Assembly (NCBI GenBank): GCA_034508935.3
Contig: CM067453.1
Coordinates: forward strand, 23,926,614 to 23,990,613
Length of the DNA stretch: 64,000 nt
Reading direction: 5' to 3'
Source: Berghia stephanieae
Taxonomy: Eukaryota > Mollusca > Gastropoda > Nudibranchia > Aeolidiidae
Shown here: piece after piece, positions 52,275-63,081 of the stretch
How positions within the stretch are numbered: the first letter of the stretch is position 1
Layout: every line of letters starts with the position of its first letter
Made by a program: the position numbers and the translations under genes
Notes under the pieces: generated by a model
The model's input: the letters and a program-made list of their open reading frames with translations, nothing else
Database searches by the model: none
Told to the model about the DNA's origin: nothing

Positions 52275-52317
52275 GTTGAAGGCAGGGTGTGTTCAATCCT
52301 GACGTCGGGGTCACCAC

Positions 52318-52433
52318 TGTAACTTTATTCAGTTGACAAAATTACTTTTAGGGTAACAACTGCAAAATAACAATAAATAACAAAATGTTACTAAAGCTCG
52401 CAACACAACATATTAACAATGTATAACACTACA
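52318..52433 (-). repeat. 5' LTR of the Gypsy element
   Basis: 116 bp, identical to 48259-48374. It presumably holds the promoter of the element. Confidence 0.9.
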
Positions 52434-52437
52434 GGTC

Positions 52438-52735
52438 AAATTAAGAAATTTTAAACTTTCACAAATCTATCAAGGTTTGTTATAGAGTTTTTAAAATACT
52501 TCTAGATATAATGACAAATTGAATAAATAAATGCCTGACAAAATATCAACGGTGAAAATACAAATTTAAAGAATACTGGGGATGTCGGAGCTTTCGGAAT
52601 GTCTCCCTTTTACTTAACTTATGGAAAAACAAACACCCTAGCACCTTTACTAAGACTTATGACTAACCTTAATAGAAAAAGAAATATCCTCGATCTCGAG
52701 CTAACCCTAATAGTAAAAAAAGAATCAAAATGGCG
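52438..52735 (+). repeat. Repeat M, right part
   Basis: TGACAAATTGAATAAATAAA, AGAATACTGGGGATGTCGG, CTTTCGGAATGTCTCCC, AACCCTAATAGTAAAA and AATCAAAATGGCGACTGAAA repeat the left part. Confidence 0.65.
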
Positions 52736-53249
52736 ACTGAAATACCTTCATGTGATCAAGTGAATAATATCATTATGAATGCCAAGATTTGCTAAAAAAT
52801 GCCAACACCCACACACACATATATACACCACACACAACACACACACACACAAACACACACACGCACACACACACACACACAAACATACACGCAATTAGAA
52901 CATACATAACAACACTGATCACCGCGAAATAAACAACACAACGGAAGTAATAATAATACTTGATGTCATAAATAGATGACGCAAATTGACAACTTTTTAC
53001 AGTGTCAAAATTAGTTGATTTTGGGAGTCAAGTGTCGTCGTTGGTACATATTTTATGATATCTGTTTGACTCAACGAACTTTCAAACTGACTTTAAATTA
53101 TAAAAGGAAATCAAGTTATCTGTTTATCTATCTGTAAAAAATACATTTCTAATTTTCAAATCTTTCAGTAGAGTTGTGCGCCGTATCAATTTTTTTATTG
53201 ACTGAAATAAGCGCAATGTTCTCCACAATGCTATATTTTTTTAAAGAAA
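52736..53249. other. No gene; (CA)n at 52806-52900
   Basis: A dinucleotide array and AT-rich sequence. No coding feature seen. Confidence 0.5.
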
Positions 53250-53560
<311 letters not shown>

Positions 53561-54040
53561 TAGTAAAGTGTGTGTGGGGGGGGAGAGGAGGAAGTGGTGG
53601 TGGGTGAGGATCAAAAAGTCGACATATCTGATGATAATCGAATCTCTTTTTTCTTCACGATATTTCCCGACTTGCATTCACTTCCTACTCAAATTAACAT
53701 ATCAAATACTGTAAACCTTCCCCGCTGGTCTTTTTTCTAAATCCGATTAATTCATCGGCTCCACGATAACAACAACAACAACAGCAACAACACAAAGAAA
53801 AACAGCCACCTAAGATCCTGGTGTCAACGTATAATAATTCATTCTGTCGTGATATCCAGCGTCCGATATAACAAAAGTCGACATGGGTTTGAATAGTAAT
53901 TGAAATGTATTGACCATCACCGTGAATCAATACGTTATGTGAAATTTATTGGTGACAGGCCCTTGGTTATGGTAAGTTAGTACGTTTTGATTTTAATAAT
54001 ATGTCCTGTCATCGCATCTAGACTAAGGATTTATTATTTT
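53561..54040. other. No recognised feature
   Basis: Possibly unique, AT-rich sequence with (ACA)n near 53770-53790. Confidence 0.4.
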
Positions 54041-54440
54041 TATTGTTGTTGGGTTCTTTGGGGGTTTTTTTGTTTGTTTATTTTGGGGTGGGGGGGGGGG
54101 GAGGGGGCGGTTTGTCTGGATTTCTGTTTTGTTTTGTTTTGTTTTGTTTGGGGTTTTTTTTTGTTTATTTATTTTGTTTAATCGTTTTCATTCTGTGTTG
54201 TTGTGGCTGAGGGTTTTTTACAATTGTTTTTTGGGTTTTTTGTTGTGTTTCTTATTGATTTATTTGTTTGGGGTGTTTTCGTTTGGGGGGGGGGGGGGGT
54301 TGTAGCTACTTTTTTGGGGTGGGGGAAGGGGGGGGGAGGGGGTTGTAGCAACTTGGGGGGGGGGAGGTATTTTGTTGTTTTTTGATTTCTCTTTATCGTT
54401 TTTGTTTTATTAATTTATATTTTAGTGTTTTGTTTTTTTA
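54041..54440 (+). repeat. G/T-rich low-complexity tract
   Basis: Runs of TTTTGTTT and poly-G (54085-54100, 54282-54300, 54352-54366). Confidence 0.85.
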
Positions 54441-54594
54441 CAACCCAGATAACGCCAAACCGTGGCAATTAGTGTAGGGTGAGGAACAAGGCAATGCGTA
54501 GATTAGCCAATAAATGCGCCGATTCAATTTTTCCTTCATCAGGGCTTATATTACACAGGACCGAACCGCTATTGGGACGAGTTTATGATAATAC

Positions 54595-54620
54595 ATCTCT
54601 CTCTCTCTCTCTCTCTCTCT

Positions 54621-54663
<43 letters not shown>
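54595..54663 (+). repeat. (TC)n(TA)n, left flank of RTE LINE
   Basis: (TC)n 54596-54622 followed by (TA)n to 54662. Confidence 0.95.
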
Positions 54664-54665
<2 letters not shown>

Positions 54666-54679
54666 TCTTCTTCTTCTAG

Positions 54680-56140
54680 GTTCCATGCCTGGTCCAGGCT
54701 TCGGATACTGCATGAATTATCTCTCTCCATTCCTCCCTGTCTCTTGCTTTTTCAAACAGCTCTTGGATTGTTAGGTTGGTGAAGCCCTTCAGTTGGTCTA
54801 TGAGTGTTTTTCTTTGTCTCCCCGGGCGCGTTTACCAGGTATTTTTCCACAACTTGCCAGGTATTCATTCTTATCTTTCCTTACTATGTGTCCGAAAAAG
54901 GATAGTTGTCGATCCGCTATTAAGGGCATTAGTTTCCTTTGTTGGTATGTTTGTTTTAGCACTTCTTCGTTCGTTTTGTGTGCAGTATACGATATTCTCT
55001 GCATCCTTCTCAAACACCACATTTCAAAAGCTTCAATGTTCTTTTGTGTTTCTGCATTTGTAGTCCAGCTTTCGCATCCGTATAACAAGATTGGCCACAC
55101 GTAGCACTTCAAGACTCGGAATCTAATCCCGAACGACATCTGTTTGTTTTTCAAAATGTTTCCCAGGTCCATGAAGGCCTGTTTGGCTTGAGTTATTCTT
55201 GCTCGTATGTCTCGGTTACATCTTCCATCTGTTGTCACTATTGAACCTAGGTATTTAAAACTTTCTACGTTGGTAAGTTGTTCGCCGTGAATCGTTATAT
55301 TGCAGGTGTTGTTGTTTTCGGGGTTTTTCTGTATTACCATGCATTCCGTTTTGGTGATATTCACTTCCATTCCCTTGGCTTCACTATCTACTACCACTTT
55401 GTCAACAATCTTTTGAAGTTGGATTTCTGATGTTGCAATGAGTACCGTATCGTCTGCGTATCTTATATTATTTATGTTGTGACCTCCTACTTTTATTCCC
55501 TCCATATTAGTTATGCCCCTCATGATTGTTTCTTGGTATAGATTAAACAGATCTGGTGAGGCAACACACCCTTGACGGACTCCTTTCTTAATAGGAATGG
55601 AATTTCCTGTAGAGTTTCCGATTTTGATAGATGCCTGCTGGGTGTAGTATAATGTTTGCATGAGTCTGAGGTCTTTCTCATCAGCGCCAATGGAGTGCAG
55701 TTGTTTTAGTATTTCTTCGTGGCGTACTCTATCAAAAGCTTTTTTGTAGTCGACAAAACAGAGGTATAGTGGGGTCTGAACCTGTATAGCTCTTTCACTT
55801 AAAACACGGAGGAGGTATATTGCGTTCCTTGTCCCTCTGTCAGGTTGGAATCCATATTGTTCTTCTGCGATTTCGGGGTTAATCTTATTCCTTAGCCTGT
55901 TGATAATTATACGCAACAGTATTTTGTTGATGTGGCTTATTAAACTTATAGTTCTAAAATTTTCGCATCTGACTGCACCTGCTTTCTTTGGTATTGCTAT
56001 GAAAATAGAGTTACAGAGATCTTCTGGAATTTTCCCAGTGCTGTATATATTGTTGAATAATATGTGAAGTTCATCAATTGCTAGATCTCCTAGGCTTTTT
56101 AATACCTCTACAGATATTTCATCAGGGCCTGTTGCTTTAC
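54680..56140 (-). pseudogene. RTE LINE reverse transcriptase region
   Basis: GPDEISVEVLKSLGD, NFRTISLISHINKILLR, EEQYGFQPDRGTRNAIYLLR, LCFVDYKKAFDRVRHEEILK, KKGVRQGCVASPDLFNLYQE, NIRYADDTVLIA (catalytic), then FKYLGSIVTTDGRCNRDIR, LLYGCESWTTNAETQKNI and FFGHIVRKDKNEYL. This is the RTE signature set, with 372 codons uninterrupted from the internal Met at 55916 to 54798. A frameshift near 54815 separates the last ~45 residues. Confidence 0.9.
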
Positions 56141-56715
56141 CATCCTCATTCGTTCCATGGCATGTTCAATTTCACTTTTGGTGATGTTTGGTCCGCTTAA
56201 TGGTTCTTTGAATTTCAGTGGTGGTTCATTTCTATTTGGATCATAGTACAGTTCACCTATGTATTCTACCCATCGGCTTTCTATATGTTGTTCTTCAAAT
56301 AGCAGTTCCCCTTGTTTGTTTTGGATACAACTTCCTGCTGCTTTGCTTTTCCTTTTCCTGATAGTTCTTTTATTCTTTGGTGAGCTTGTTGGGGGTTGGG
56401 TTTGTATTCTCTTTCGATTTCGCAGCATTTCCAGTCTAGATAGTTCTCGTGTGCCTCGATGCATTTGGATTTAATGTGGTTGTTCAATGTTTGGTATTCT
56501 GCAGACCCTCTGTTGCATTTTCGTCTTTCTTCAAATAGGTTTAGAATTTCATTTGTCATCCATTCCTTTTTGCTGTTTATTTGAGCTATTGGTAAATGCT
56601 TTTCTGCAGTTGCTTTGACACACTTTTGGAATATATCAAATTGTTTTTCACATTTTTCGTTATCAGGTTCACTTTGGCTTTGTATCATGAGTGCATTTTC
56701 AAATTCTTCTCTCAT
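56108..56715 (-). pseudogene. RTE LINE linker between EN and RT, broken
   Basis: Two overlapping frames carry the linker: KKEWMTNEILNLFEERRKCN, HENYLDWKCCEIEREYKPNP in one and GELLFEEQHIESRWVEYIGE, LYYD in the other. They imply a frameshift between about 56300 and 56440. Confidence 0.75.
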
Positions 56716-56788
56716 TTTTGTTTGTATGCCATTGTCTTTGCATGACCTGTAATCCCTCTTTATTCTACCAGCTGTTCTCTGAATAGCT

Positions 56789-57536
56789 TTATAACGTTAT
56801 CCTTACTGTACAAACAACTGGGACATGGTCACTGTCTACATCGGCGCCTGGGTAGGTTTTGCAATTTAATATGCCATTTCTGAATTTTGATGATACTGCT
56901 ATAAAGTCTATCTGGTTCCTTGCTCTGTCCCCTGGTGATTGCCATGTCCAGGTTCTTCTTGGGTGTTGTTGAAACCAGGTGTTTGAAATCATTAATTTAT
57001 TTGTTCTACACCAATCTGCCCAGATAATTCCTCGTTCATTTCTGTCTCCGAGTCCATGTGGTCCGATTATGTCACCATCTCTGCCTCTGCCAATCTTAGC
57101 ATTTAGGTCCCCCATTACCATAAGGACTTCTTGTGATTTACACATTCGTTTTGCTTTGTCTAGTGAATGGTAAAACTCTGTCATATCTGCATCTGTCGCC
57201 TCTTCTGTTGGTGCATAAACTTGAATAATATTGGTGTCAACTACAGGTCCTCTTAGCTTAACCAGCAAAACTCTGTCTGAGATTGCTACGTGCCCTTTGT
57301 AAAATTTGGTTGATTGTTGGTCTAAGATCATCCCTACTCCTTTTTGGAAAGAGGTTCCACCACTCCATATGATCTTATATGTCGTGTTGTTTTCTTGTTT
57401 TGACATGGTTCCCTGCTCTTTCCATCTCATCTCTGCCAGGCCAAGAATATTTATTTGGAGCCGTTTCATTTCTTTTCGAATGTTGTTTAGTTTTCCTTTT
57501 TGGGCACAGGTCCTGACATTCCATGTCCCAATTTTG

Positions 57537-57540
<4 letters not shown>
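56789..57540 (-). pseudogene. RTE LINE endonuclease domain
   Basis: KIGTWNVRTCAQKGKLNNI, LGLAEMRWKEQG, VYAPTEEATDADMTEFYHSL, VMGDLNAKIGRG, TWQSPGDRARNQIDFIAV and SDHVPVVCTVRI are the conserved blocks of the apurinic-type endonuclease. The open frame extends upstream into the (TA)n repeat, giving a false IYIYIY leader. Confidence 0.9.
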
Positions 57541-57593
<53 letters not shown>

Positions 57594-57639
57594 ATCCATC
57601 CATCTATCTATCTATCTCTATCTCTCTATCTATCTAACC

Positions 57640-57706
<67 letters not shown>
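57541..57706 (+). repeat. (TA)n, (CTAT)n, (TC)n, (CTTT)n
   Basis: Right flank of the RTE LINE: (TA)n 57541-57590, (CATC)/(CTAT)n, (TC)n 57640-57690, (CTTT)n. Confidence 0.95.
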
Positions 57707-57708
<2 letters not shown>

Positions 57709-57904
57709 GTGATCTCAAACTTAGTACACTAATAGAGTGCTCTTGGAATCGACAGATGTTTCCCATTTCAACCATTCCCCTTTGGCTTACTTATATTGTG
57801 TGCTTTCAATCCTAAATCTTGATTTTTTTACTATCGCATTTACTTCCTTTTTACTGGCGCTGAAGAAATGACCTAAAGCGCTGTAAAACCCTTAAAAACA
57901 AACA
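57705..57904 (+). mobile_element. Repeat E 3' part
   Basis: GTGATCTCAAACTTAGTACA to GCGCTGTAAAACCCTTAAAA. The 5' two thirds are missing. Confidence 0.7.
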
Positions 57905-57990
57905 AAACAAATAAACAAGCAGCACCTGTCTTGTGCCTCTCACATTGCTGTGGAAACAACACTTCAAGATGTGCAACAGTGCAACAACTT

Positions 57991-58291
57991 GCACTAGGCT
58001 TCAACAGTCGTGACGTCACATCCCTCTTAATGACGCATGGTAACTTAGTAACTAGGTTCTAAACTATCAGATCAATGGCGGACACCCATATGAAATACTT
58101 CTCCGACGAGCATTAAAGTGTATCCAGAGGAGAAAACATAAATTTGATCATGTTTTGACTTTTATACATTCTGATCACACGACACGTGAAAAAGTTCTAG
58201 CCAGCATGCAGAATAAAAAGTACCGATTTTCTTTGTTTACAACCACGCTGCTCGTTGCTAGGTGGACGTGACATCAAACTATTGAATCCTA
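57991..58291 (-). mobile_element. MITE B copy
   Basis: Reverse, complete: TAGGCTTCAACAGTCGTGAC to CATCAAACTATTGAATCCTA. Confidence 0.85.
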
Positions 58292-58292
58292 T

Positions 58293-59118
58293 TGCTGGAC
58301 TCAGAGCGTAGCCATCGTGAACTTATAGCCTGATTCTGACCAAAAAATGACGTCAAAATACAAGTATTTGGCCACGAAAGAAAACAAATCGTGAGTTGTA
58401 TTCAATAGGTCAACCAATGGAATCTCTTGTTTCCTTGACCTGCACTAACGACAACTCACCAGAAGTTACACAAACCTAAACAAGGACGTCAAACTATAGA
58501 TAGTATGCAGATGACGTCACTCAGGCCTTTGTATTGTTTTTGCCATCCGCGTTTGTGAGTTGTTCTAACTAAACTGTATTAACCAGACTATAAAAGTTCA
58601 TGGTTACACAGAGTTTGTGTGTTGGTCCGTTATACTTCCGGATGGCAATGTTGTGAACTCCTTGGCCAAGCGCATTCTATCTATAGATAGTATGCACTTG
58701 GCTAAGAAGCTCATAACATTGCCATCCGGAAATATAACGGACCAACACACAAAACTGTGTGTACCCATGAACGTTTATAGTCAGGTTAATACAGTTCAGT
58801 GAGCATTACTCATAAACGCGGATGGCAAAAAACAATAACAAAGACCTGTGTGACGTCATCTTCGAACTATCTATAGATAGTATGCACTTCGCTAAGAAGC
58901 TCATAACATTGCCATCCGGAAGTATAACGGACCAACACACAAAACTGCGTCTAACCATGAACTTTCATAGTGTGGTTGATACAGTTTAGTGAGAATCACT
59001 CACAAACGCGGGTGGCAAAATACAATAACAAAGGCTTGAGTGACGTCATCTGCATACTATCTATAAGTCCTTTTGGGTTCTCGTGTCAGGCTATAAGTTA
59101 GCGATGGCTACGCATCAG
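58293..59118 (-). mobile_element. MITE D copy holding three MITE A copies
   Basis: D runs 58293-58497 (GCGTAGCCATCGTGAAC, TATAGCCTGATTCTGACC, ATGACGTCAAAATAC, GGACGTCAAAC) and resumes at 59086 with AGTCCTTTTGGGTTC, GTGTCAGGCTATAAG and CGATGGCTACG. The three A copies fill the gap. Confidence 0.75.
58497..59086. mobile_element. Array of three MITE A copies
   Basis: Reverse copy 58497-58686, forward copies 58684-58876 and 58874-59086, each junction sharing CTATCTATAGATAG. TGACGTCA near 58510, 58849 and 59040. Confidence 0.85.
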
Positions 59119-59156
59119 GTCATTGGTCAAATTGTAAAATGTGCTCAAAATTACCT

Positions 59157-59352
59157 ATAGGTAGAATGGAGTTGACGTCACTCAGGTCTTTGTGATTGTT
59201 TTTTGTTTTTTGTTTTTTTGTCATCCATGTTCATGGGTAATTCTCACTAAAGTGTATTAACCAGACTATAAACGATCAAGGTGACACATTGTTTTGTGCG
59301 TTGGTCCGTTGTATTTTCAGGTGACAATGTCGTGAGCTTCTTAGCTAAACGC
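59157..59352 (-). mobile_element. MITE A copy, diverged
   Basis: TATAGGTAGAATGGAGTTGACG to CTTAGCTAAACGCAATAA. Terminal ATCTATA lost at right. Confidence 0.65.
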
Positions 59353-59394
59353 AATAAAAAATAATGCTCAGTTTTTTAAACATCAAACACCACA

Positions 59395-59694
59395 GTAGGA
59401 TTCAATAGTATGATGTCACGTCCGCCCAGCATCGAGCAACTTGGTTCTAAACAAAGAAAATCAGTACTTTTTATTCTTCATGCTGACTATAACTTTTTCT
59501 CATAAAATGTGATCAGAATGTATAACAGTCAAAACATGATCAGATTTATGTTTTTCTCCTCTGAATACGCGTTTATGCTCGTCGGAGAATTATTTCATAA
59601 TGGGCGTCCGCCATTGTTACGCTAGTTTAGATCGAGCTGCTAAGTTACTATGCGTCATTACGAGGGAAGTGACGTCAGACTGTTGAAGCCTATC
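59395..59694 (+). mobile_element. MITE B copy
   Basis: Forward, complete: TAGGATTCAATAGTATGATG to GACGTCAGACTGTTGAAGCC. Confidence 0.8.
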
Positions 59695-59935
59695 AAATGA
59701 ATGCGTGTATCACAGATTCTGTCCATTACTTGTGTCCAACACAGTGATCACTATTAATAGGACAACACACTCGTGAACAATGTTTGTTTATCATTTGTTG
59801 GAAAGTGGAAGGGGGGGGGGCGAGGTTAGATGAATTTTAAAAGTGAAAAAACTCACAAAATAACACATTTCATTTCATTAAAACGATAGCCCCAACACTG
59901 AGATACCAGTCTCATGTGGAAAGGTCTTTTGTTAA
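59695..59935. other. No recognised feature
   Basis: Short AT-rich spacer between B copies, with a poly-G run at 59813. Confidence 0.4.
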
Positions 59936-60223
59936 TAGGATCCAATTGTCTGATGTCACGTCTGCCCAGCAACCAGCAGCTTGGTTCTAAACAAAGAAAA
60001 TCGGTACTTTTATTATATTACTGTTCCACATGTCATGTGATAAGAATGTATAAAAGCCAAAACATGATCAGATTTATGTTTTTCTCCTCTGGATACTATA
60101 TTATGCTCGTCGAAGAAGTATTTCATAATGGCGTCCGCCATTGTTCCAATAGTTTAGACCCAGTTACTAAGTTACTATGCGTCATTACGAGGGAAGTGAC
60201 GTCACGACTGTTGGATTCTATTA
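59936..60223 (+). mobile_element. MITE B copy
   Basis: Forward, complete, with a small inner deletion: TAGGATCCAATTGTCTGATG to CACGACTGTTGGATTCTA. Confidence 0.8.
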
Positions 60224-60273
60224 TTCTTTGTCCACCAATCAAGGGATTGAATTCGGTAGATAATGTATTCACC

Positions 60274-60655
60274 AATAGATAGAACGAAGTTGACGTCACT
60301 CAGGTCTTTGTTATTGTTTTTTTTGTCATCCATGTTTATGAGTAATTCTCACCATACTGTATTAACTAGACTATAGATAGAATGCGCTTGGCCAAGGAGT
60401 TCACAACATTGCCATCCGGAAGTATAAGGGACCAACACACAAACTCTGTGTAACCATGAACTTTTATAGTCTAGTTAATACAGTTTAGTGAGAACAACTC
60501 ACAAACGCGGATGGCAAAAACAATAACAAAGGCCTGAGTGACGTCATCTTCGAACTATCTATAAACACTCAACGCAAAGTTTTTTGTGTTGGTCCGTTCT
60601 ATTTCCGGATGGCAATGTTGTAAGTTTCTTAGCCAAGTGCACAGCATCTATTGGT
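60274..60655 (-). mobile_element. MITE A copy with another A nested inside
   Basis: Outer reverse copy: 60274-60376 (AATAGATAGAACGAAG to TTAACTAGACTATA) and 60563-60655 (AACACTCAACGCAAAG to AGTGCACAGCATCTATTGG). A complete forward copy (60375-60563) is inserted at the inner ACTATAAACG. Confidence 0.8.
60375..60563 (+). mobile_element. MITE A nested in A
   Basis: Forward complete copy with TGACGTCA near 60539. The inner target TA of the outer copy is duplicated. Confidence 0.8.
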
Positions 60656-60790
60656 CAGTTTGTGCAGTTTGACCCATTGGTTTGTTTACAATTTTAATAA
60701 ACAAAGCAACGTGTTTACTTTTACTCATAAATGTTTACTCTTTGCACAGCATCAGATCATACGTTTGATGACCCAACTGAAAGAAAACTG
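60650..60790 (+). repeat. Repeat P, partial copy 3
   Basis: GACCCATTGGTTTGTTTACA, TAAACAAAGCAACGTGTTTA, AGCATCAGATCATACGTTTG. Confidence 0.6.
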
Positions 60791-60794
60791 GAAT

Positions 60795-61198
60795 ATAGAT
60801 AGAACGGATTTGACGTCACTCGGGTCTTTGTTATTTATTTATTTTTTTTTTTTTTTTTTTTTTTTTTGGCCATCCATGTTTATGAAGAATTCTCAGTAAA
60901 TTGTTTTAACCAGAAGGTTCAACGCTACACATAGTTTTTATGTGTTGGTCCGTTATTACTTCCGGATGGCAAGTTGTGAGTTTCTTAGGAAATGCACACT
61001 ATCTATAGATAGAACGAAGATGACGTCACTCAAGCCTTTGTTGTTGTATTTTGCCATCCGCGTTTGTGAGTGATTCTCACTAAACTGTATTACACCGACT
61101 CTAAAAGTTCATGATTACACAAGGTTTTGTGTGTTGGTCCGTTATACTTCTGGATGGCAATGTTATGAGCTTCTTCGCCAAGCGCATACTATCTATAA
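60795..61198 (-). mobile_element. Two tandem MITE A copies
   Basis: Reverse copies 60795-61007 (with a long poly-T) and 61004-61198, sharing CTATCTATAGATAG. Confidence 0.8.
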
Positions 61199-61199
61199 A

Positions 61200-61476
61200 T
61201 TGAGCTTTATATAGCGCAATACCCACTAAATGTGCTCAAAGCGCTTTACAACAGCAACATTTAACATGTAGGACAGGACATGATGCCTGTTAGGCGATAT
61301 TATGCTTTTTCGGACAAAGACAACGCTTTTAACGGCCAGGTACTCATTTTACACCTGAGTACGGTGAGAGAATGTGAGTAAAGAGTCTTTTCCAAGGACT
61401 CAACTATGCGCCGAGCGCGAGGCTCGAACCCACGACCTTCCGATCCGAAAGCGAGTGTCATACCACAAGACCACAT
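61200..61476 (-). mobile_element. SINE S copy, head cut by MITE A
   Basis: Reverse copy from TTGAGCTTTATATAGCGC to CCACAAGACCACAT. The last ~10 bp of the head are missing where MITE A begins. Confidence 0.8.
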
Positions 61477-61477
61477 C

Positions 61478-61665
61478 TATAGACAGTATGCGCTTGGCTA
61501 AGAAGCTCACAACATTGCCATCCGGAAATAAAACGCAAAACTATGTTTTGTTAAACGTTTATTGTCTGCATAATAAAGTTTAGTGAGAATTACTCATAAA
61601 CGCGGATGGCAGCGAAAACAATAACAAAGACCTGAGTGACGTCAAATTCATTCTATCTATAGATT
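61478..61665 (+). mobile_element. MITE A copy
   Basis: Forward, complete: TATAGACAGTATGCGCTTGG to CATTCTATCTATAGA. Confidence 0.8.
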
Positions 61666-62095
61666 GCTCGTCATTCCTCTCATTACTGTGTCAAGATATT
61701 GTGAAAAATGCTCACAAATTATGGAGCTGACCTATTTGGCTGTTTGCCACATTCTAAAAGTGCTCATGATTTTAAATGTGTATGTGTGTGCCTGGGCGTG
61801 TTTGTGTGGTATGTGTCTCTGTGTGTAATTGTGTATTAATCTGTTTTTGTGTGTGTGTTATTGTTTTTACGTGTGTCATATAACATCCATGTCGCAATCC
61901 TTTGATTTGAATCTGTGACACGACTGTGGCCCATCAGATTATCTCCCCTACTTGTTTGTCAGAGAGGTTTCTTCACTCGCCTTGTATTTAAACAATAAAT
62001 TCTCTCCCCTTGTCCTATTATTGTAATGACGTCACACAACAAGCGGATTGTAGCTTAGTAGGTTAAACTACTGTTAGACTATGAAAAAGAAATAC
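61666..62095. other. No gene; TG-rich sequence
   Basis: Imperfect (TGTG) at 61780-61880. GTAATGACGTCACACAAC at 62024-62041 is a CRE palindrome outside known MITEs. A weak tRNA A-box-like TAGCTTAGTAGGTTAAAC at 62051 has no B box. Confidence 0.4.
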
Positions 62096-62288
62096 ATTAA
62101 AAAATTTGGCTAGAAATATCGTCCTTCAAAAATCGATCCATTAAAATGACCCTCATCTTGGCAAAAACTCTGAAACCTGGGACTTCGCCGCGATGCGAAG
62201 TCCCAGGTTTCAGAGTTTTTGCCAAGATGAGGGTCATTTTAATGGATCGATATTTGATGGACGAGATTTCTAGCCAAATTTTTAATAT
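62096..62288. mobile_element. Near-perfect long hairpin element H
   Basis: Arms of ~92 bp (62096-62187 and 62196-62288) match almost base for base, apart from a few changes near the outer ends. The loop is about CCGCGATG. The arm words AAAATGACCCTCATCTTGGC and AAAACTCTGAAACCTGGGAC are inverted exactly. Single copy here. Could be a solo foldback transposon or a fixed palindrome. Confidence 0.8.
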
Positions 62289-62394
62289 GATTTTTCAGAA
62301 TACGGTAGTGTGGTAATGGGGTTATCAAGTTCATAGATGTAAAATAAAATGTTTTAATACGATTTTAAAATCTGACGCAATGACTTCAATGTTA

Positions 62395-62700
62395 TGAAAT
62401 ATCTAACATTATGAAATTGAATGTAAGCTTCAATTTAATATACGAAAACAGAAAAATGGACGTTTCTGGTTTCTCCTTTATCAACAAAACAGGAATGCCC
62501 ATCAATGTTTTTGTTTATTCATCTTAACAACGCCACTACCACATTATCACATTCGTCTGTAGTGTTTCATTCATCCTGTATTGTTGATAAAGGGGAAACC
62601 CGAAACGTCCATTTAATCTGTTTTCATATTACATTGAAGCTTACATTCAATTTAACATTGTTATATATTTCTTCGAGCTTGGAGCAGCAATATTGACATT
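62395..62700. mobile_element. Foldback element G, one arm deleted
   Basis: Left arm partial (ATGTAAGCTTCAATTTAATA to AAACAGGAATGCCC), right arm complete (TTCATCTTAACAACGCCACT, GGGGAAACCCGAAACGTCC, ACATTGAAGCTTACATTC), then the shared TTCTTCGAGCTTGGAGCAG. Confidence 0.75.
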
Positions 62701-62767
62701 ACTCAATGTGATAAATACGATGTTATTCCAGCCCTCCCATTAGTATGTGGTTTCAGTTCTTCTATTC

Positions 62768-63081
62768 ACCATAATAGGCCTCAAAAGTCATGACGTCACT
62801 TCCCTCGTAATGACGCGTAGTAACTTAGTAATAACTTGGTTCTAAACTATCGGAACAATGGAGGACGCCCTTATGAAAAACTTCTCCGACGAACATAAAA
62901 GTGTATCCAGAGGAGAAAAATATTATAAATCTGATCATGTTTTGACTTTTATACATTCTGATCACAAGACATGTGAAAAAGTTTTAGCCAGCATGAAGAA
63001 TACAAAGTACCGATTTTCTTTGTTTAGAACCAAGCTGCTCGTTGCTGGGCGGATGTGACATCAGACTATTGAATCCTATTT
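62768..63081 (-). mobile_element. MITE B copy
   Basis: Reverse, complete: TAGGCCTCAAAAGTCATGAC to ATCAGACTATTGAATCCTA. Confidence 0.85.

Larger units (their letters stand above)
48259..52433 (-). mobile_element. Gypsy (Ty3-type) LTR retrotransposon, 4175 bp, young
   Basis: Two 116 bp terminal repeats are identical by eye. The 4-bp word GGTC stands on both outer sides (48255-48258, 52434-52437). On the minus strand the 5' LTR is followed by TGGTGACCCCGACGTC, a tRNA-type primer site. The interior encodes gag, protease, reverse transcriptase with RNase H, and integrase in that order, the Gypsy order. Gag and pol are separate, and pol is spread over more than one frame. At most about two breaks are suggested, some of which could be the family's normal read-through. 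Identical LTRs mean a very recent insertion. The very short LTRs recall the Mag-like groups. Confidence 0.9.
54664..57540 (-). mobile_element. RTE-type LINE, nearly full length, frameshifted
   Basis: Minus strand. Endonuclease and reverse transcriptase are both present. It is flanked on both sides by (TA)n, so the target was a TA microsatellite, and the 3' end is an (AGA)n-type tail. Breaks: a stop after the endonuclease near 56789, frame changes near 56300-56460 and near 56140, and one near 54815, after which the terminal frame reads LKGFTNLTIQELFEKARDRE, EWREIIHAVSEAW. The 5' edge begins about at the endonuclease start, so little 5' UTR is left. Confidence 0.85.

Noticed and set aside
61780-61880. 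Telomere-like or regulatory TG tract
   Set aside because: Irregular TG-rich sequence with no repeat unit beyond simple TGTG.
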